64,000 bases of DNA, from the NCBI RefSeq assembly GCF_003048535.1, contig NZ_PIRQ01000007.1, positions 62,001 to 126,000 on the forward strand. Direction: 5' to 3'. The notes beneath the pieces were generated by a model that saw only the letters and a list, made by a program, of their open reading frames with translations, was not told the DNA's origin and did not search any database. Position numbers and translations under genes: made by a program. This stretch comes from Campylobacter concisus. Its GTDB lineage: Bacteria; Campylobacterota; Campylobacteria; Campylobacterales; Campylobacteraceae. This document shows positions 37,744 to 47,544 of the stretch, piece after piece; the stretch's first letter is position 1, and each line of letters opens with the position of its first letter.

Positions 37744-38950
37744 CAGCGCTCTCCAAAAATTCTCTCTCAAGTGCCACGACATCTTCGAAGCTCTCACGTC
37801 TTCTTATCAGCCTATCTTTGCCATCAAGCACGCAAACTTCAGCGGCTCTGTTTCTTGTGTTGTAGTTTGAACTCATACTAAAACCGTAAGCTCCAGCACC
37901 TTTTACCACGATGATATCGCCACTATCGCACTCTGGCAGCTCTATATCTTTTGCTAAAAAGTCGCCACTTTCACAAACTGGACCAACCACATCGCATGGG
38001 CCTAAATTTTTATCTTTGCCACAAACAAAAATTTCATGGTGAGCACCATAAAGGCTTGGTCTAATAAGATCATTCATCGCGCCATCAGTGATGACAAATC
38101 TCTTTTTGCCATTAAATTTTTCATATAAAACGCTTGCGACAAAGTAGCCAGCATTACCTACGATAAAGCGCCCTGGCTCGCAAACGATAGTTGCGTCTTG
38201 ACCCTTTAGTGCGCCCAAAATTCCTTGTGCATAGTCATATAAATTTATCTCTTTTTCATCGTTATAGATGATGCCAAGTCCGCCACCAACATCAAAAAAT
38301 TTGATATCAATCTCAAGTGCTCTTAGCTCTCTTAAAAGCTCGCTAACGATATTTGCAGCGTCTATTATCGGGCTTAGCGAAGTTAGTTGCGAGCCGATAT
38401 GAAAATGTATACCAGTTGGTTCAAGAGAGTCTGAAGCTTTAGCGTGGATGTACATTCTTTTGGCTATTTCAGCATCAACGCCAAATTTATTTTCATTTAG
38501 CCCTGTCGAGATATATGGGTGAGTTTTTGCATCAACACCTGGATTTACTCTAATGCTAATTCTTGCCTTTAAGTTTAGCCCTTTTGCGATCTCCTCAAGC
38601 CTTAAAAGTTCAGCAAAACTCTCAACATTTATGAGTAAAATTTCATTTTTTAAAGCCTCTTTTAACTCTTCATCGCTCTTGCCAACACCGCTAAAAATGA
38701 TCTGATATCTCTTTGCGCCTGCTAAAAGTGCTCTTTTTACTTCGCCGATGCTAACACAGTCAAATCCGGCTCCAAGGTCGGCTAGAAATTTCAAAACACT
38801 TAGATTTGAGTTTGCTTTTACCGCATAACAAATGAGAGATTTTCTAGCAAAAAATGCATTCTTTAGTGCTTCATAGCGGTTTTTTATGTGGTTAAAATCA
38901 TAAATGTAAAGTGGGGTTTTGTATCTACGTGCAAGCTCTTTAAAATCCAT
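37727..38950 (-). CDS. lysA: Diaminopimelate decarboxylase
   Basis: LysA makes lysine from meso-diaminopimelate. The 407 residues form the alanine-racemase-like barrel with the PLP lysine in LICYAVKANSNLSVLKFL (about 39-56), GAGFDCVSIGEV, GIHFHIGSQL (about 188-197), FFDVGGGLGI, and the C-terminal domain with GPVCESGDFLAKD (about 322-334). The RBS is AAAGGC. A terminator of lptG sits in the 55-base upstream gap, so lysA probably has its own promoter and leads the lysA-pheA-hisC-fliF-fliG-fliH-dxs train. Confidence 0.96.
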   Translation of the reverse strand: MDFKELARRYKTPLYIYDFNHIKNRYEALKNAFFARKSLICYAVKANSNLSVLKFLADLGAGFDCVSIGEVKRALLAGAKRYQIIFSGVGKSDEELKEALKNEILLINVESFAELLRLEEIAKGLNLKARISIRVNPGVDAKTHPYISTGLNENKFGVDAEIAKRMYIHAKASDSLEPTGIHFHIGSQLTSLSPIIDAANIVSELLRELRALEIDIKFFDVGGGLGIIYNDEKEINLYDYAQGILGALKGQDATIVCEPGRFIVGNAGYFVASVLYEKFNGKKRFVITDGAMNDLIRPSLYGAHHEIFVCGKDKNLGPCDVVGPVCESGDFLAKDIELPECDSGDIIVVKGAGAYGFSMSSNYNTRNRAAEVCVLDGKDRLIRRRESFEDVVALEREFLESADARAK

Positions 38951-38983
38951 AAAATAGCCTTTATTAAAATGGCTTGATTTTAC

Positions 38984-39005
38984 AAAAAGCTTGCCAAAAT
39001 TTGGC
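38984..39005 (-). terminator. Terminator after lptG
   Basis: Immediately after the lptG stop codon the minus strand reads GCCAAATTTTGGC, an almost perfect short palindrome, then AAGC and TTTTT (38988-38984). It separates the pth-lptG pair from lysA. Confidence 0.55.
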
Positions 39006-40070
39006 TTAACGATGCGATTTTATGAGATAAATGGCGTATGCAAAAAGTAAAATAACTGGCAAAACTATGCCAATCTCTGGCAAGATCACAGAAGTTTGTG
39101 CAAATTTTGCAAGAATAAAGAGCAATCCCCAAACGACAAGAGTTATCACAACAAAGATAAAAGTCGAAAGTGCAAGATTAAAAAATCTACCAGTTACAGG
39201 CAAATGATAGTAAAAAATGAGCAATAAAAATGGTGCAAAAAATGGAGCGATAGCAAGGTTGTAAAAAGCTGTTTTTGCGCTATCAAGGCCGATGCCTTCA
39301 TTTTTAAATGTCTTTATAAAATTTATCGCATCTGGGATATTAAATTTTGAGTTTTCAACGCTAACAGCGCTTTCAATACTCTTTGGCTTAAAGCCTTTTA
39401 GTGCATCTAAGTTCTCGCTTTGTATTTTATTAAAACCAGCCTCACCAAGCTCTAAAATTTGAGGCAAAAGAGTTTGATTAGCATCTTTTAAAATCCACTC
39501 ATTGTCTTTAAAATTAGCGTGATTTGCAAATGTAGTTGAGAGTAAATTTGTGCCATTTATCTCAAAAATTCTAACATCATTTGCTATTTGATTAACAGAA
39601 TTTAGCTCCTTTATGTAGATAAATTTGCCTTCAAATTTTAAAAATGAATCATTTGTGCTTTTTGAGAAAGCCGTATTTTTAGCGATACTTTTTTGATAGT
39701 CGTGCGCATAGGCAAATGGAGTAAAATTTAAGCCAACATAAAAAATAGTTACAAAAAGTGCAATAAAAAATGGTGGAAAAATTAAGCTATTTTTACTAAT
39801 ACCAAGCGCATAAAAACTGATTAGCTCATTTGATCTGACCATATTTACATGTAAAATTATTAGTGCAAAAATAAGCGAAAGTGGCAAAACATAACCAATA
39901 GCGCTAAGTGATGTAAGCCCAACATAAAGGAGCTGAAGGTTAGCAGATGGTGGCAGATCTTTTAAATTTGTAAGTAGATCAATGCCTACATAAAATAGTT
40001 CAAGTGCTAAAAATACGACAAGAAAAGATTTTATATAGACCCAGCCAACGTATCTGGCGTATAGTTTCAT
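39006..40070 (-). CDS. lptG: LptF/LptG-family LPS export permease
   Basis: A 354-residue inner-membrane protein of the YjgP/YjgQ family, whose members form the LptB2FG transporter that extracts LPS/LOS from the inner membrane. Two N-terminal membrane segments near 12-32 and 48-75, one near 95-117, a large periplasmic domain (about 120-260) and three C-terminal segments near 268-350 match the family layout. LptF and LptG are hard to tell apart by eye; lptG is chosen from position beside pth, as I recall in C. jejuni. It overlaps pth by 4 bases. Confidence 0.82.
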   Translation of the reverse strand: MKLYARYVGWVYIKSFLVVFLALELFYVGIDLLTNLKDLPPSANLQLLYVGLTSLSAIGYVLPLSLIFALIILHVNMVRSNELISFYALGISKNSLIFPPFFIALFVTIFYVGLNFTPFAYAHDYQKSIAKNTAFSKSTNDSFLKFEGKFIYIKELNSVNQIANDVRIFEINGTNLLSTTFANHANFKDNEWILKDANQTLLPQILELGEAGFNKIQSENLDALKGFKPKSIESAVSVENSKFNIPDAINFIKTFKNEGIGLDSAKTAFYNLAIAPFFAPFLLLIFYYHLPVTGRFFNLALSTFIFVVITLVVWGLLFILAKFAQTSVILPEIGIVLPVILLFAYAIYLIKSHR

Positions 40071-40615
40071 TTGATAAGACCTTTTTTTATCGTAAATTTT
40101 TGCGAAATTTCGTTGATGTCGCTCTTTAGTAGCTCACAAACTGCATTTTTTGTATAGGCTAAAATTTCATCTAAAGCCTTTTTCTCCTCATCACTAAACT
40201 CTCCAAGGACAAAATTTTTAGCATCACCAAGGTGCCCAATGCCAACACGCACCCTTTCGTAGTCGTTGCCTATTAATCCATCAATCGATTTTATGCCGTT
40301 ATGCCCACCACTACTGCCACCTTTTTTAAATTTAACCGCACCAAAACTAAGATCAAGATCATCGTGTATTACGATTATTCTATCTGGTTTATAAAAATCT
40401 TTGACCACTTTTACACTTTGTCCTGAGAGGTTCATAAAAGTTGTTGGTTTTAGCAAGATAATGTCATTGAATTTAAAAACTTCGCCTTGGAATTTGGCTG
40501 AGCTAACATCTTTGTAATTTGAGTCTTTTAGGAGATCTATAAGCATAAAGCCTATATTATGCCTAGTATTTTCATATTTGGAGCCAGGATTTCCTAGCCC
40601 CGTTATTAGTGTCAC
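40067..40615 (-). CDS. pth: Peptidyl-tRNA hydrolase
   Basis: Pth cleaves peptidyl-tRNAs released by stalled ribosomes, recycling tRNA. The 182 residues contain the classic motifs: GLGNPGSKYENTRHNIGFM (about 6-24) with Asn10 and catalytic His20, KPTTFMNLSGQSV (about 57-69), IIVIHDDLDLSFG (about 80-92), and GGSSGGHNGIKSI (about 99-111). It sits 12 bases after rplY, a widely conserved bacterial pairing. Confidence 0.97.
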   Translation of the reverse strand: MTLITGLGNPGSKYENTRHNIGFMLIDLLKDSNYKDVSSAKFQGEVFKFNDIILLKPTTFMNLSGQSVKVVKDFYKPDRIIVIHDDLDLSFGAVKFKKGGSSGGHNGIKSIDGLIGNDYERVRVGIGHLGDAKNFVLGEFSDEEKKALDEILAYTKNAVCELLKSDINEISQKFTIKKGLIK

Positions 40616-40627
40616 AAAAGCCCTTTT

Positions 40628-41164
40628 TTATTTAGCTTTAATAACTCCAAGTACCGCAACACGGTCAGCGTCTACAATAGTAACGCCTTTAGGAGCTGTG
40701 ATATCACGAACCAAAATAGTATCGTCGATGTCAAGTTTACTTACATCAACGTCAAATGAATTTGGCAAATTTTCAGCTGTGCATTTTACGCAAAGACGTC
40801 TTTTTGACTGGATCAAAACGCCCTTATTTTTAAGACCAATAGGTGTTCCAACTGGCTTAACTGGGATCATATATTTCGATAAAACGCCTGGAAGTGCTAC
40901 TTTTAGATCTACGTGTTTAAGATCGCTTGTAACAACATCTCTTTGGTAATCAACAATAACGACATTATAAACTTTTCCGCCTACTTTTACATCAAAAGCA
41001 AGACTCTCTTTTTTGCGTGCTTCTTTAATAAAGTCATTTACTTTAAAAGCAGCTGCAACATTCTCTAATCCCTTGCCATAAATGTTGGCGATTAGATAAC
41101 CATCTCTTCTCAAAGCCTTTGCAGACTTTTTACCGATACTCTCTCTAACGATTCCTTCTAACAT
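40628..41164 (-). CDS. rplY: 50S ribosomal protein L25, CTC form
   Basis: L25 binds 5S rRNA. The 178-residue length marks the longer general-stress (CTC) form with an N-terminal L25 domain (about 1-88, [32 protein letters not shown]) and a C-terminal beta domain. I start at MLEGIVRES because AAGGAAAACG lies just before it; a start 19 codons earlier lacks L25 similarity and lies in the promoter region, where TTGGATAAAAT (minus strand) looks like an extended -10 box. This gives the 178 residues I recall for C. jejuni. Confidence 0.93.
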   Translation of the reverse strand: MLEGIVRESIGKKSAKALRRDGYLIANIYGKGLENVAAAFKVNDFIKEARKKESLAFDVKVGGKVYNVVIVDYQRDVVTSDLKHVDLKVALPGVLSKYMIPVKPVGTPIGLKNKGVLIQSKRRLCVKCTAENLPNSFDVDVSKLDIDDTILVRDITAPKGVTIVDADRVAVLGVIKAK

Positions 41165-41281
41165 CGTTTTCCTTTCATAAAAAATAGGTGCTGATTTTAT
41201 CCAATGCTTTATAAATTTCACATAAAGCTTATTTAAGAATGATCACTTTCGCTATTTTTGTATTAGCTTGGACTTCTTTGT

Positions 41282-42274
41282 TTAAAGTGATTTCATAATA
41301 TCATCAAATGCTGATACAAACTGCTTTAAACCATCGCTTAATAAATCTTTATAAACGACATTTATATCTATCTCATTATTTTTTATAATCTGGAAAAAGC
41401 TTGAGATATTTTCTTTACTAGGCACATTTTTTGCCTCTGCTTTTTCTTTTATAAATTCTTTTATCGTCTCTATTGGTGCTGTATTTATAGAATTTTTATA
41501 CATTAGCTCTCTAACATAATAATCCCCTCTTAAACCGCTACCTTTTACGCCTGTGCTTGCAAAAAGAGTTCTTACATTTTCTAGTCCAAAATCTTCGATC
41601 AGGTGGTATATATTTGCAGCATTCATTATACCAATTTGTCCCGTTGGCAAGCTCTTTGCAGCCATAACCTCATCAAGCTTTCTATCAAATCTACTTACAA
41701 AAACGCTTATCACACCTTTTGGCATAGTAGTATCTATAAAGCGACTTGCGTAAGCCTTACTACCTTCTTTAAATGCTTCAAGACAGTTTTTAGCCTGATC
41801 TGGTGAAAATATAAGTGTAGCATTTACGCTAATTCCTCTTGCTATAAGCGCACTCATCGCCTCATAACCATCTTTTGTAGCTGGAATTTTTATCATAACA
41901 TTTGGCATTGATATTAGATTATGAAGCCTGATACCTTCTTCTATCGTTGCAACTGTATCGTCACTTAAATTTGGATCAACCTCAATGCTTACAAAGCCAT
42001 CATCGCCATTTGCATAATTTTTTAACATTTTACATGCGGCGATTTTTATATCTTGAGTAGCCAAAATTTCATAAAGATCTTTTGGGTGGCGTTTATTGCT
42101 AGTTTCTATTATCTTTTTATAAGCAGGTGACGAAAATGCTGTTTTAAAAATAGCTGGGTTACTTGTAGCGCCGTTTATAACATTATTTTCCAATAAAGAG
42201 TTAAATTCGCTTTGTAAAAAATTTCTCTCTATAAAATCACACCAAAGAGAGAATTTAGCTTCGTTGTCATACAT
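41282..42274 (-). CDS. tal: Transaldolase
   Basis: Transaldolase moves a dihydroxyacetone unit between sugar phosphates in the pentose phosphate pathway through a Schiff-base lysine. The 330 residues match the Campylobacter-type enzyme: GATSNPAIFKTAF (about 34-46), VSIEVDPNLSDDTVATIEEG (about 93-112), PNVMIKIPATKDGYEAM with the lysine (about 122-138), GISVNATLIFSPDQ and an ending in FDDIMKSL. It follows serB by 6 bases. It is the last gene of the cheV-cheA-cheW-serB-tal train. Confidence 0.94.
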   Translation of the reverse strand: MYDNEAKFSLWCDFIERNFLQSEFNSLLENNVINGATSNPAIFKTAFSSPAYKKIIETSNKRHPKDLYEILATQDIKIAACKMLKNYANGDDGFVSIEVDPNLSDDTVATIEEGIRLHNLISMPNVMIKIPATKDGYEAMSALIARGISVNATLIFSPDQAKNCLEAFKEGSKAYASRFIDTTMPKGVISVFVSRFDRKLDEVMAAKSLPTGQIGIMNAANIYHLIEDFGLENVRTLFASTGVKGSGLRGDYYVRELMYKNSINTAPIETIKEFIKEKAEAKNVPSKENISSFFQIIKNNEIDINVVYKDLLSDGLKQFVSAFDDIMKSL

Positions 42275-42280
42275 TAATTT

Positions 42281-42907
42281 CTACCTTATAAATTTTAAAA
42301 TTTCACGCAAGTCTTTAACATCAACACAATGTGTCGCTTCTTTTTTTAAGATATCTTTTGCACAAAATGCAATGCTAAGGTCGCACTTTCTAAACATCGA
42401 TATGTCATTGGCCCCGTCCCCAACACACATTATCTCGTCCTTGCCTAAATTTAATAGTCCACATAAGCGGTCAATCATATCTCCCTTTGAACTACCAAAC
42501 ATCATTTCTCCGCCAACTTCACCACTTAAAATTCCATCTTTATGATGCAAGATATTTGCAAAATTTGCATCAAAATTAAGCTTTTTTTGCATTACATCGG
42601 TTGCATTATGAAATCCACCGCTAAAAACCACAACTTTGATACCTTTTTGCTTTAAAGCTTCTATTAGCTCGCCAGCTCCTGGCATTATGGGTAAATTTTT
42701 GCAAATTTCATTTACTTTTAAAAGTGGCAATCCTTTTAAAAATTTTACTCTTTTTGTAAGACTTTCAAAAAAATCAAGCTCACCGTTCATCGAACGCTTA
42801 GTTATGTTAGCTACTTCTTCACTAGCATTATTAGCGGCGGCGAGAATATCTATCGTCTCGCCGTCCATTATTGTAGAGTCAAAATCAAAAACACAAAGTT
42901 TTATCAA
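42281..42907 (-). CDS. serB: Phosphoserine phosphatase
   Basis: SerB, a HAD-family enzyme, removes phosphate from phosphoserine, the last step of serine synthesis. The 208 residues start almost directly with the catalytic motif VFDFDSTIMDGETIDIL (DxDxT form with nucleophile Asp), followed by KGLPLLKV, motif II VVFSGGFHNATD, and motif III VGDGANDISMFRKCDLSIAFCAK. The N-terminal ACT domain of some SerB proteins is absent. It sits between cheW and tal, as I recall in C. jejuni. Confidence 0.95.
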   Translation of the reverse strand: MIKLCVFDFDSTIMDGETIDILAAANNASEEVANITKRSMNGELDFFESLTKRVKFLKGLPLLKVNEICKNLPIMPGAGELIEALKQKGIKVVVFSGGFHNATDVMQKKLNFDANFANILHHKDGILSGEVGGEMMFGSSKGDMIDRLCGLLNLGKDEIMCVGDGANDISMFRKCDLSIAFCAKDILKKEATHCVDVKDLREILKFIR

Positions 42908-42915
42908 GCTATACC

Positions 42916-43413
42916 CTAAAAATCACGTTTTAAAAGGCTTTCGACCTTCAAGATCGTAAGGATATTTTGGTCGCGCTTACCGATACCATAAATCATGCCT
43001 TTGTCTTTTACTAAAGTCTCTGGTGGCGGATCGATCCTATTGCGGTCTATTCTAATAGCCTCCGTCAAGCGGTCTATCACAAAGCCAGCGATATTATCCG
43101 CATCTTTCATAACGATATATCTTGTGCTTGGGCTTTGTTTTGTGACATTTAGTGAAAAACGCTTACGCAAATCAATAAGCGGAATAACATTTCCACGTAG
43201 GTTAAATACGCCAAGAACATAATCAGGCACACTAGGAACACGTGTATATTCAATAGGCTTGATTATCTCTTGGATATTTAAAATAGGTATTGCGTACTCT
43301 TCCTCACCGACAACAAATCCTACTAGCTGAACTATATCCTCATTATTTTTTAACTCAGGACCATTTATTTGCTGTTTTTGTTTGCTTAAAACTTGATTTA
43401 GTTTATTGTTCAT
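42916..43413 (-). CDS. cheW: Chemotaxis adaptor CheW
   Basis: CheW links chemoreceptors to the kinase CheA. The 165 residues consist of a 25-residue polar N-terminus and one CheW domain (about 28-160). Conserved features are FVVGEEEYAIPILNIQEII, YVLGVFNLRGNVIPLIDLRKRF and ILTILKVESLL at the end. It lies 9 bases after cheA, and the gene order cheV-cheA-cheW is shared with C. jejuni. Confidence 0.96.
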   Translation of the reverse strand: MNNKLNQVLSKQKQQINGPELKNNEDIVQLVGFVVGEEEYAIPILNIQEIIKPIEYTRVPSVPDYVLGVFNLRGNVIPLIDLRKRFSLNVTKQSPSTRYIVMKDADNIAGFVIDRLTEAIRIDRNRIDPPPETLVKDKGMIYGIGKRDQNILTILKVESLLKRDF

Positions 43414-43422
43414 CCCTTACCC

Positions 43423-45777
43423 CTAAGCTAATTTTATATTCTTTCTAACGACATTTTCTAGGTACTCGGCTGAATATGGTTTTGTAATATACTCAGTCAT
43501 TCCAACTTCTACGCCACGTAATCTATCTGTTTTTGAAGTCCTTGATGTAACAGCAATAAGTGGTAAATTTCTGTACTTAGAGTATTTTCTAATTTCGCCA
43601 GCCAGTGTATATCCATCCATTCTTGGCATCTCAATATCTATCAAAATCGCATCAAAGGAGTGCTCTCCGGATTTTACGATATTTAGTGCCTCAACACCGT
43701 TTGTGGCTTCTATTATTGTTACCCCGGTTGGCTCAAGCGCTTTTTGCATGATAGTTCTATCCATTTTTGAATCATCAACTATCAAGACTTTATAATCGCT
43801 TGGTTTTTCCTTTGCTTTTGTGCTATCTTCTATTTCGGCTCTAATATCTACCTTGATATCTTTTGCCATCTCCATCATAGCACCAACATCAATAATCAAT
43901 GTCACACGGCCATCACCTCTAATAGTAGCACCAGCAATACCTGGGATATTTTGTAAATAATCACCCATTGATTTAATAACAATCTCTTCTTGTCCAACCA
44001 AAGTATCGACAATAATACCTAGTTTTGCTTCAGCAACACCGATTATTACGACATAAGTTTGATCTCCACCATCAAATGCCTTTTCAACACCAAATACATC
44101 AGAAAGTCTAACAAGAGATAAAACTTCATCTCTTAGCCTTAGTACATTTTTGCCATCGATCGTGTAGATATCATCAATAGGCACACGAACAGTTTCAAGA
44201 ACACTAGCAAGTGGAATAGCGTAAAATTCTTCTTGCGTTCCAACAAGTAGCGACTGAATAATCGCAAGTGTGAGTGGAATTTTAAGCTTCATAACTGTGC
44301 CTTTTCCAACTTCACTTTCAATATCAATGATACCATTTAGCTTTTCAATATTTGTCTTAACAACGTCCATACCAACACCACGACCAGATACGTTTGTAAC
44401 TTTTGCCGCAGTTGAAAATCCTGGTCTAAAGATAAGTCCAAATGCCTCTTTTTCACTCATCGCATCAGCTTCGCGCTCAGTGATGATGCCTTTTTCTATC
44501 GATTTAGATTTAAGCATGTCAGCATCTAGACCCTTACCATCATCAACTATCTCAACAACGATATGATTACCTTCATTGTAAGCTTTTAGCTGAACAAGAC
44601 CTTTTTCAGGCTTGCCTGCGGCCTTTCTTGTCTCAGGATCCTCGATACCGTGATCGCATGAATTTCTGATGATGTGAACTAGTGGATCGCCGATCTCTTC
44701 TACGATTGACTTATCAAGCTCAGTCTCTTCACCTGAAATTTCAAGATCGATTTGCTTACCAAGGTCGCGGCTAAGATCGCGTATCATACGTGGGAATTTA
44801 TTAAAGACTTTTGCTATTGGAAGCATTCTTGTCTTCATAACGGCAAGCTGAATATCAGTCGTTACCAAGCTTAGACTTGAGACTACTTGATTTAGCTCTT
44901 CAAGGAATTTCTCACCCTCATATCTCTCTTCCACGTCATCATAAATTTTTAATAAGCGGTTTTTACCAAGAACAAGCTCGCCTATTAGGTTCATTAAGTG
45001 GTCAAGTCTTTTTACTTCAACACGTATAGTTTGTTCCTGAGCCACTGCACCACTACTTGCTGCTGGGACCTTTTTATCTCCGTCTTTTTCCTTACTCTCT
45101 GCTTTTGCAGCTGGAGCTGAAGTACTACTTGCAGCTGGGGCTATCTCGCTAGGAGATTTTGGAGCTATACCTTTTGAAGCACGCCTTGCTTGATCCTCAG
45201 CTTTTCTAACCTTTAAGAGTCTTTCTATCTCAGCTTCAACTTCTGAATCACTTAGCTTTGAAAGCTCGGCATCGCTTATCTCTGGCGCTTCTTCAGCAGG
45301 CACGGTTGGCTCTGGCTCTTTTGCCGGCTCTGGTGTTGGCTCAGCTACTGGCGTGGCAGGAGCTTCAGGAGCTGCTACCGGAGCCTCACCTTCAGAAATT
45401 TGGGTAAGTCTTGCACAAATGTTTTTAATATCAATACCAGCAGCTGTATCATTTCCATGATCCCTAATGCTGCTTAACAAGCCTTTCATCATATCAACTG
45501 ACTCAAGGACCACGTCCATAATGTCTGGAGTAATCTTTAGCTCGCCTTTTCTAGCTTTATTTAAAACATCCTCCATATGGTGAGTAAGCTCTGTTAGAAC
45601 ATCAAAATTTAAAAAACTTGAACTACCTTTTACTGTGTGAGCAACACGGAAAATTCTATTTAATAATTCCAAATCTTCAGGGTTTGACTCAAGCTCAACA
45701 AGGTCATGATCTATCTGCTCAATAAGTTCGAAAGCTTCTATTAAAAAGTCTTCCATTATTTCTTTCATATCATCCAT
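43423..45777 (-). CDS. cheA: Chemotaxis histidine kinase CheA with receiver domain (CheAY)
   Basis: CheA autophosphorylates in response to receptors and passes phosphate to CheY. The 784 residues show: P1/Hpt domain with phospho-His47 in FRVAHTVKGSSSFL, a Pro/Ala/Glu-rich linker (about 135-235), dimerisation domain (VKRLDHLMNLIGELVLGKNRLL), ATPase domain (about 330-500, HIIRNSCDHGIEDPETR and GRGVGMDVVKTNIEKLNG), CheW-like domain, and a C-terminal receiver (about 655-780, VLIVDDSKMDR and AILIDIEMPRMDG). The fused receiver is the epsilonproteobacterial CheAY form, thought to modulate phosphate flow. Confidence 0.97.
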   Translation of the reverse strand: MDDMKEIMEDFLIEAFELIEQIDHDLVELESNPEDLELLNRIFRVAHTVKGSSSFLNFDVLTELTHHMEDVLNKARKGELKITPDIMDVVLESVDMMKGLLSSIRDHGNDTAAGIDIKNICARLTQISEGEAPVAAPEAPATPVAEPTPEPAKEPEPTVPAEEAPEISDAELSKLSDSEVEAEIERLLKVRKAEDQARRASKGIAPKSPSEIAPAASSTSAPAAKAESKEKDGDKKVPAASSGAVAQEQTIRVEVKRLDHLMNLIGELVLGKNRLLKIYDDVEERYEGEKFLEELNQVVSSLSLVTTDIQLAVMKTRMLPIAKVFNKFPRMIRDLSRDLGKQIDLEISGEETELDKSIVEEIGDPLVHIIRNSCDHGIEDPETRKAAGKPEKGLVQLKAYNEGNHIVVEIVDDGKGLDADMLKSKSIEKGIITEREADAMSEKEAFGLIFRPGFSTAAKVTNVSGRGVGMDVVKTNIEKLNGIIDIESEVGKGTVMKLKIPLTLAIIQSLLVGTQEEFYAIPLASVLETVRVPIDDIYTIDGKNVLRLRDEVLSLVRLSDVFGVEKAFDGGDQTYVVIIGVAEAKLGIIVDTLVGQEEIVIKSMGDYLQNIPGIAGATIRGDGRVTLIIDVGAMMEMAKDIKVDIRAEIEDSTKAKEKPSDYKVLIVDDSKMDRTIMQKALEPTGVTIIEATNGVEALNIVKSGEHSFDAILIDIEMPRMDGYTLAGEIRKYSKYRNLPLIAVTSRTSKTDRLRGVEVGMTEYITKPYSAEYLENVVRKNIKLA

Positions 45778-45785
45778 GTTTCACC

Positions 45786-46742
45786 TCATTTTGCAGATTT
45801 AGAATGTGCTTCAATAACTTTTAGCACTTCTTGATAAAATATGCTTGCATCAAATTTTGTAAGATACGCCGCACCACCAGCTTCTTTGCTCTTGATTTCA
45901 CTAAAATCATTACTCAATGAGGAGTTAAATACTATTGGCACTTCTTTAAATCTTTCATCATTTTTAAGAGTTGAAGCAAAGCGGTATCCATCCATCTGTG
46001 GCATTTCGATATCACTTAAGATAACTCTAAGCTCTCTTGATAAGTTGTCTCCGTATCTTTGATAAAGCTCTTCCATTCTCTCCAAACCCTCAACGCCGTT
46101 TTTAGCCTCAACTACGCTAAGTCCCATCTTCTCAAGTGCATCTTTTACTAGTTTTCTAGCAGTTGAGCTATCATCTAAAACTAAAGCAGCACCTTTTAAT
46201 TTTTGATCGTCTGTTACATCAAATTCGATCTTTGGTGAGTAAATTCCAAGCTCTTCTACTATGCTTTCAAGATCAAGAATAAGTAAAACTTCATCATTTT
46301 CTATTCTTGTTACGCCTGTTATTTTGCCTTTATCTAAAGCGCCAGAACCTGAAGCAAAATTTGCAGGCTCAATATCTTTCCAGCTTATACGCCTAATCCT
46401 TTTTGCCTCATGGACGATAAAACCGATCAAAATACCACTAAACTCAGCAATAATAACACGTGGCTTTATAACTACGCCTTCGGTTGGCTCGATAATATTC
46501 ATCCATCTTGCCAAATTTATGACAGGGATCACCACACCCCTTAAATCAAAAATTCCCTCGATATACTCAGGAACGCCAGGAAGCTCTGTAAGATTTGGCA
46601 TCTTAATGATCTCCCGCACCTTTGCGACATTGACTCCGTATATTCCTTCATATACTTTGTTTTCGGTCTTTTTAAAGATACGAAAATCAACAAGTTCCAT
46701 CTCGTTTGAGTCCGTTTTTAGTACGTTATCTCCAAACATCAA
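45786..46742 (-). CDS. cheV: Chemotaxis protein CheV (CheW-receiver fusion)
   Basis: CheV is a CheW-like adaptor fused to a receiver domain. The 318 residues contain the CheW part (about 15-165, YGVNVAKVREIIKMPNLTELPG and YIEGIFDLRGVVIPVINLARWM) and the receiver (about 185-310, LVLDDSSTARKLVKDAL with acceptor Asp in VILSDIEMPQMDGYRF). It is thought to adjust receptor adaptation in Campylobacter and Helicobacter. It overlaps the phosphatase gene upstream by 4 bases and precedes cheA by 8. Confidence 0.95.
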   Translation of the reverse strand: MMFGDNVLKTDSNEMELVDFRIFKKTENKVYEGIYGVNVAKVREIIKMPNLTELPGVPEYIEGIFDLRGVVIPVINLARWMNIIEPTEGVVIKPRVIIAEFSGILIGFIVHEAKRIRRISWKDIEPANFASGSGALDKGKITGVTRIENDEVLLILDLESIVEELGIYSPKIEFDVTDDQKLKGAALVLDDSSTARKLVKDALEKMGLSVVEAKNGVEGLERMEELYQRYGDNLSRELRVILSDIEMPQMDGYRFASTLKNDERFKEVPIVFNSSLSNDFSEIKSKEAGGAAYLTKFDASIFYQEVLKVIEAHSKSAK

Positions 46743-47530
46743 TGTCCTTTCAAACTCATTTTGAGCAAATTTAATTTTTGCTGGGCGTATTCTACAACAA
46801 AATAACTTTGCTCACATGCAAAACAAGGTAGATTTATATAAAACTTATCGTAAATGTTAAATTTCTCGCCTTGATGATAGTGTCCCTCTATCACAATACC
46901 AGCCTCATATCCTTGCAAATGCTTGCCCATTAACTCCTTAAAATTAGGAATTTTATAGTCTAAATTTTTCTTAGTAAGTCTAGCTAGTATTGCTTTTGAT
47001 ATTTTAAAATGTAAAATTTTATCCAAAGCATTCATAAATTTTAAAAACCATCTTACACGTAAAAATCTAAGCGCATATTTATCTATAAAAGGTAAAAATA
47101 TATCACCATGCGCGATCTGGACGCGCTCTTCATTGATCGTTTTAAAATTTGCTGGTTGATCGTAAATATCATAAACCCTAACGCTTTTATAGCGCAGCAT
47201 CTCACGCCCATCCCAAATTTCTCTTGTTTTATTAAATAAATTTGAAAGTCTAAAATCGTGATTGCCCTCGAAGTAAAAAATTTCTACCTTTTGTGAAATT
47301 TTATTTATAAGGTTTAAGTGCTCAGAGTAAAATTCTATTGTGTATTCGCCCTCGCCCGTTAGAAAGTCAAACATATCACCTAACAAAAAAATTTGTGGCG
47401 GCTCTTTGATCTCACCATTATCAATGGCTCTTAAAAATTTTAAAAAACCATTTCGGTTTACGTTTTCATGGGCATCAGCTAAAAAGATTGCACCTTCTTT
47501 TATAACGGGGGCATATAGATATCTGCTCAA
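46739..47530 (-). CDS. Metallophosphoesterase, LpxH-like
   Basis: A 263-residue calcineurin-type phosphoesterase with all metal motifs in order: FLADAHENVN (D-x-H), LLGDMFDFL (GDxxD), YFEGNHDFRL (GNHD), QIAHGDIFLP (H-x-D) and IEGHYHQGEK (GHxH). The GDMFDF form and the length resemble UDP-2,3-diacylglucosamine pyrophosphatase (LpxH), which acts just before LpxB in lipid A synthesis; lpxB is 1.5 kb away. That assignment is inference, since other phosphoesterases share these motifs. It overlaps cheV by 4 bases. Confidence 0.7.
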   Translation of the reverse strand: MSRYLYAPVIKEGAIFLADAHENVNRNGFLKFLRAIDNGEIKEPPQIFLLGDMFDFLTGEGEYTIEFYSEHLNLINKISQKVEIFYFEGNHDFRLSNLFNKTREIWDGREMLRYKSVRVYDIYDQPANFKTINEERVQIAHGDIFLPFIDKYALRFLRVRWFLKFMNALDKILHFKISKAILARLTKKNLDYKIPNFKELMGKHLQGYEAGIVIEGHYHQGEKFNIYDKFYINLPCFACEQSYFVVEYAQQKLNLLKMSLKGH

Positions 47531-47544
47531 ATTTTGCCTTAATT

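Noticed and set aside
37744-37797. 18-codon N-terminal extension of pheA
   Set aside because: Read from the 3' end of lysA; the shorter start has GGAG and the normal chorismate mutase N-terminus.
41165-41221. 19-codon N-terminal extension of rplY
   Set aside because: The shorter start has a strong AAGGA site and matches the L25 N-terminus; the extension contains a likely -10 box.
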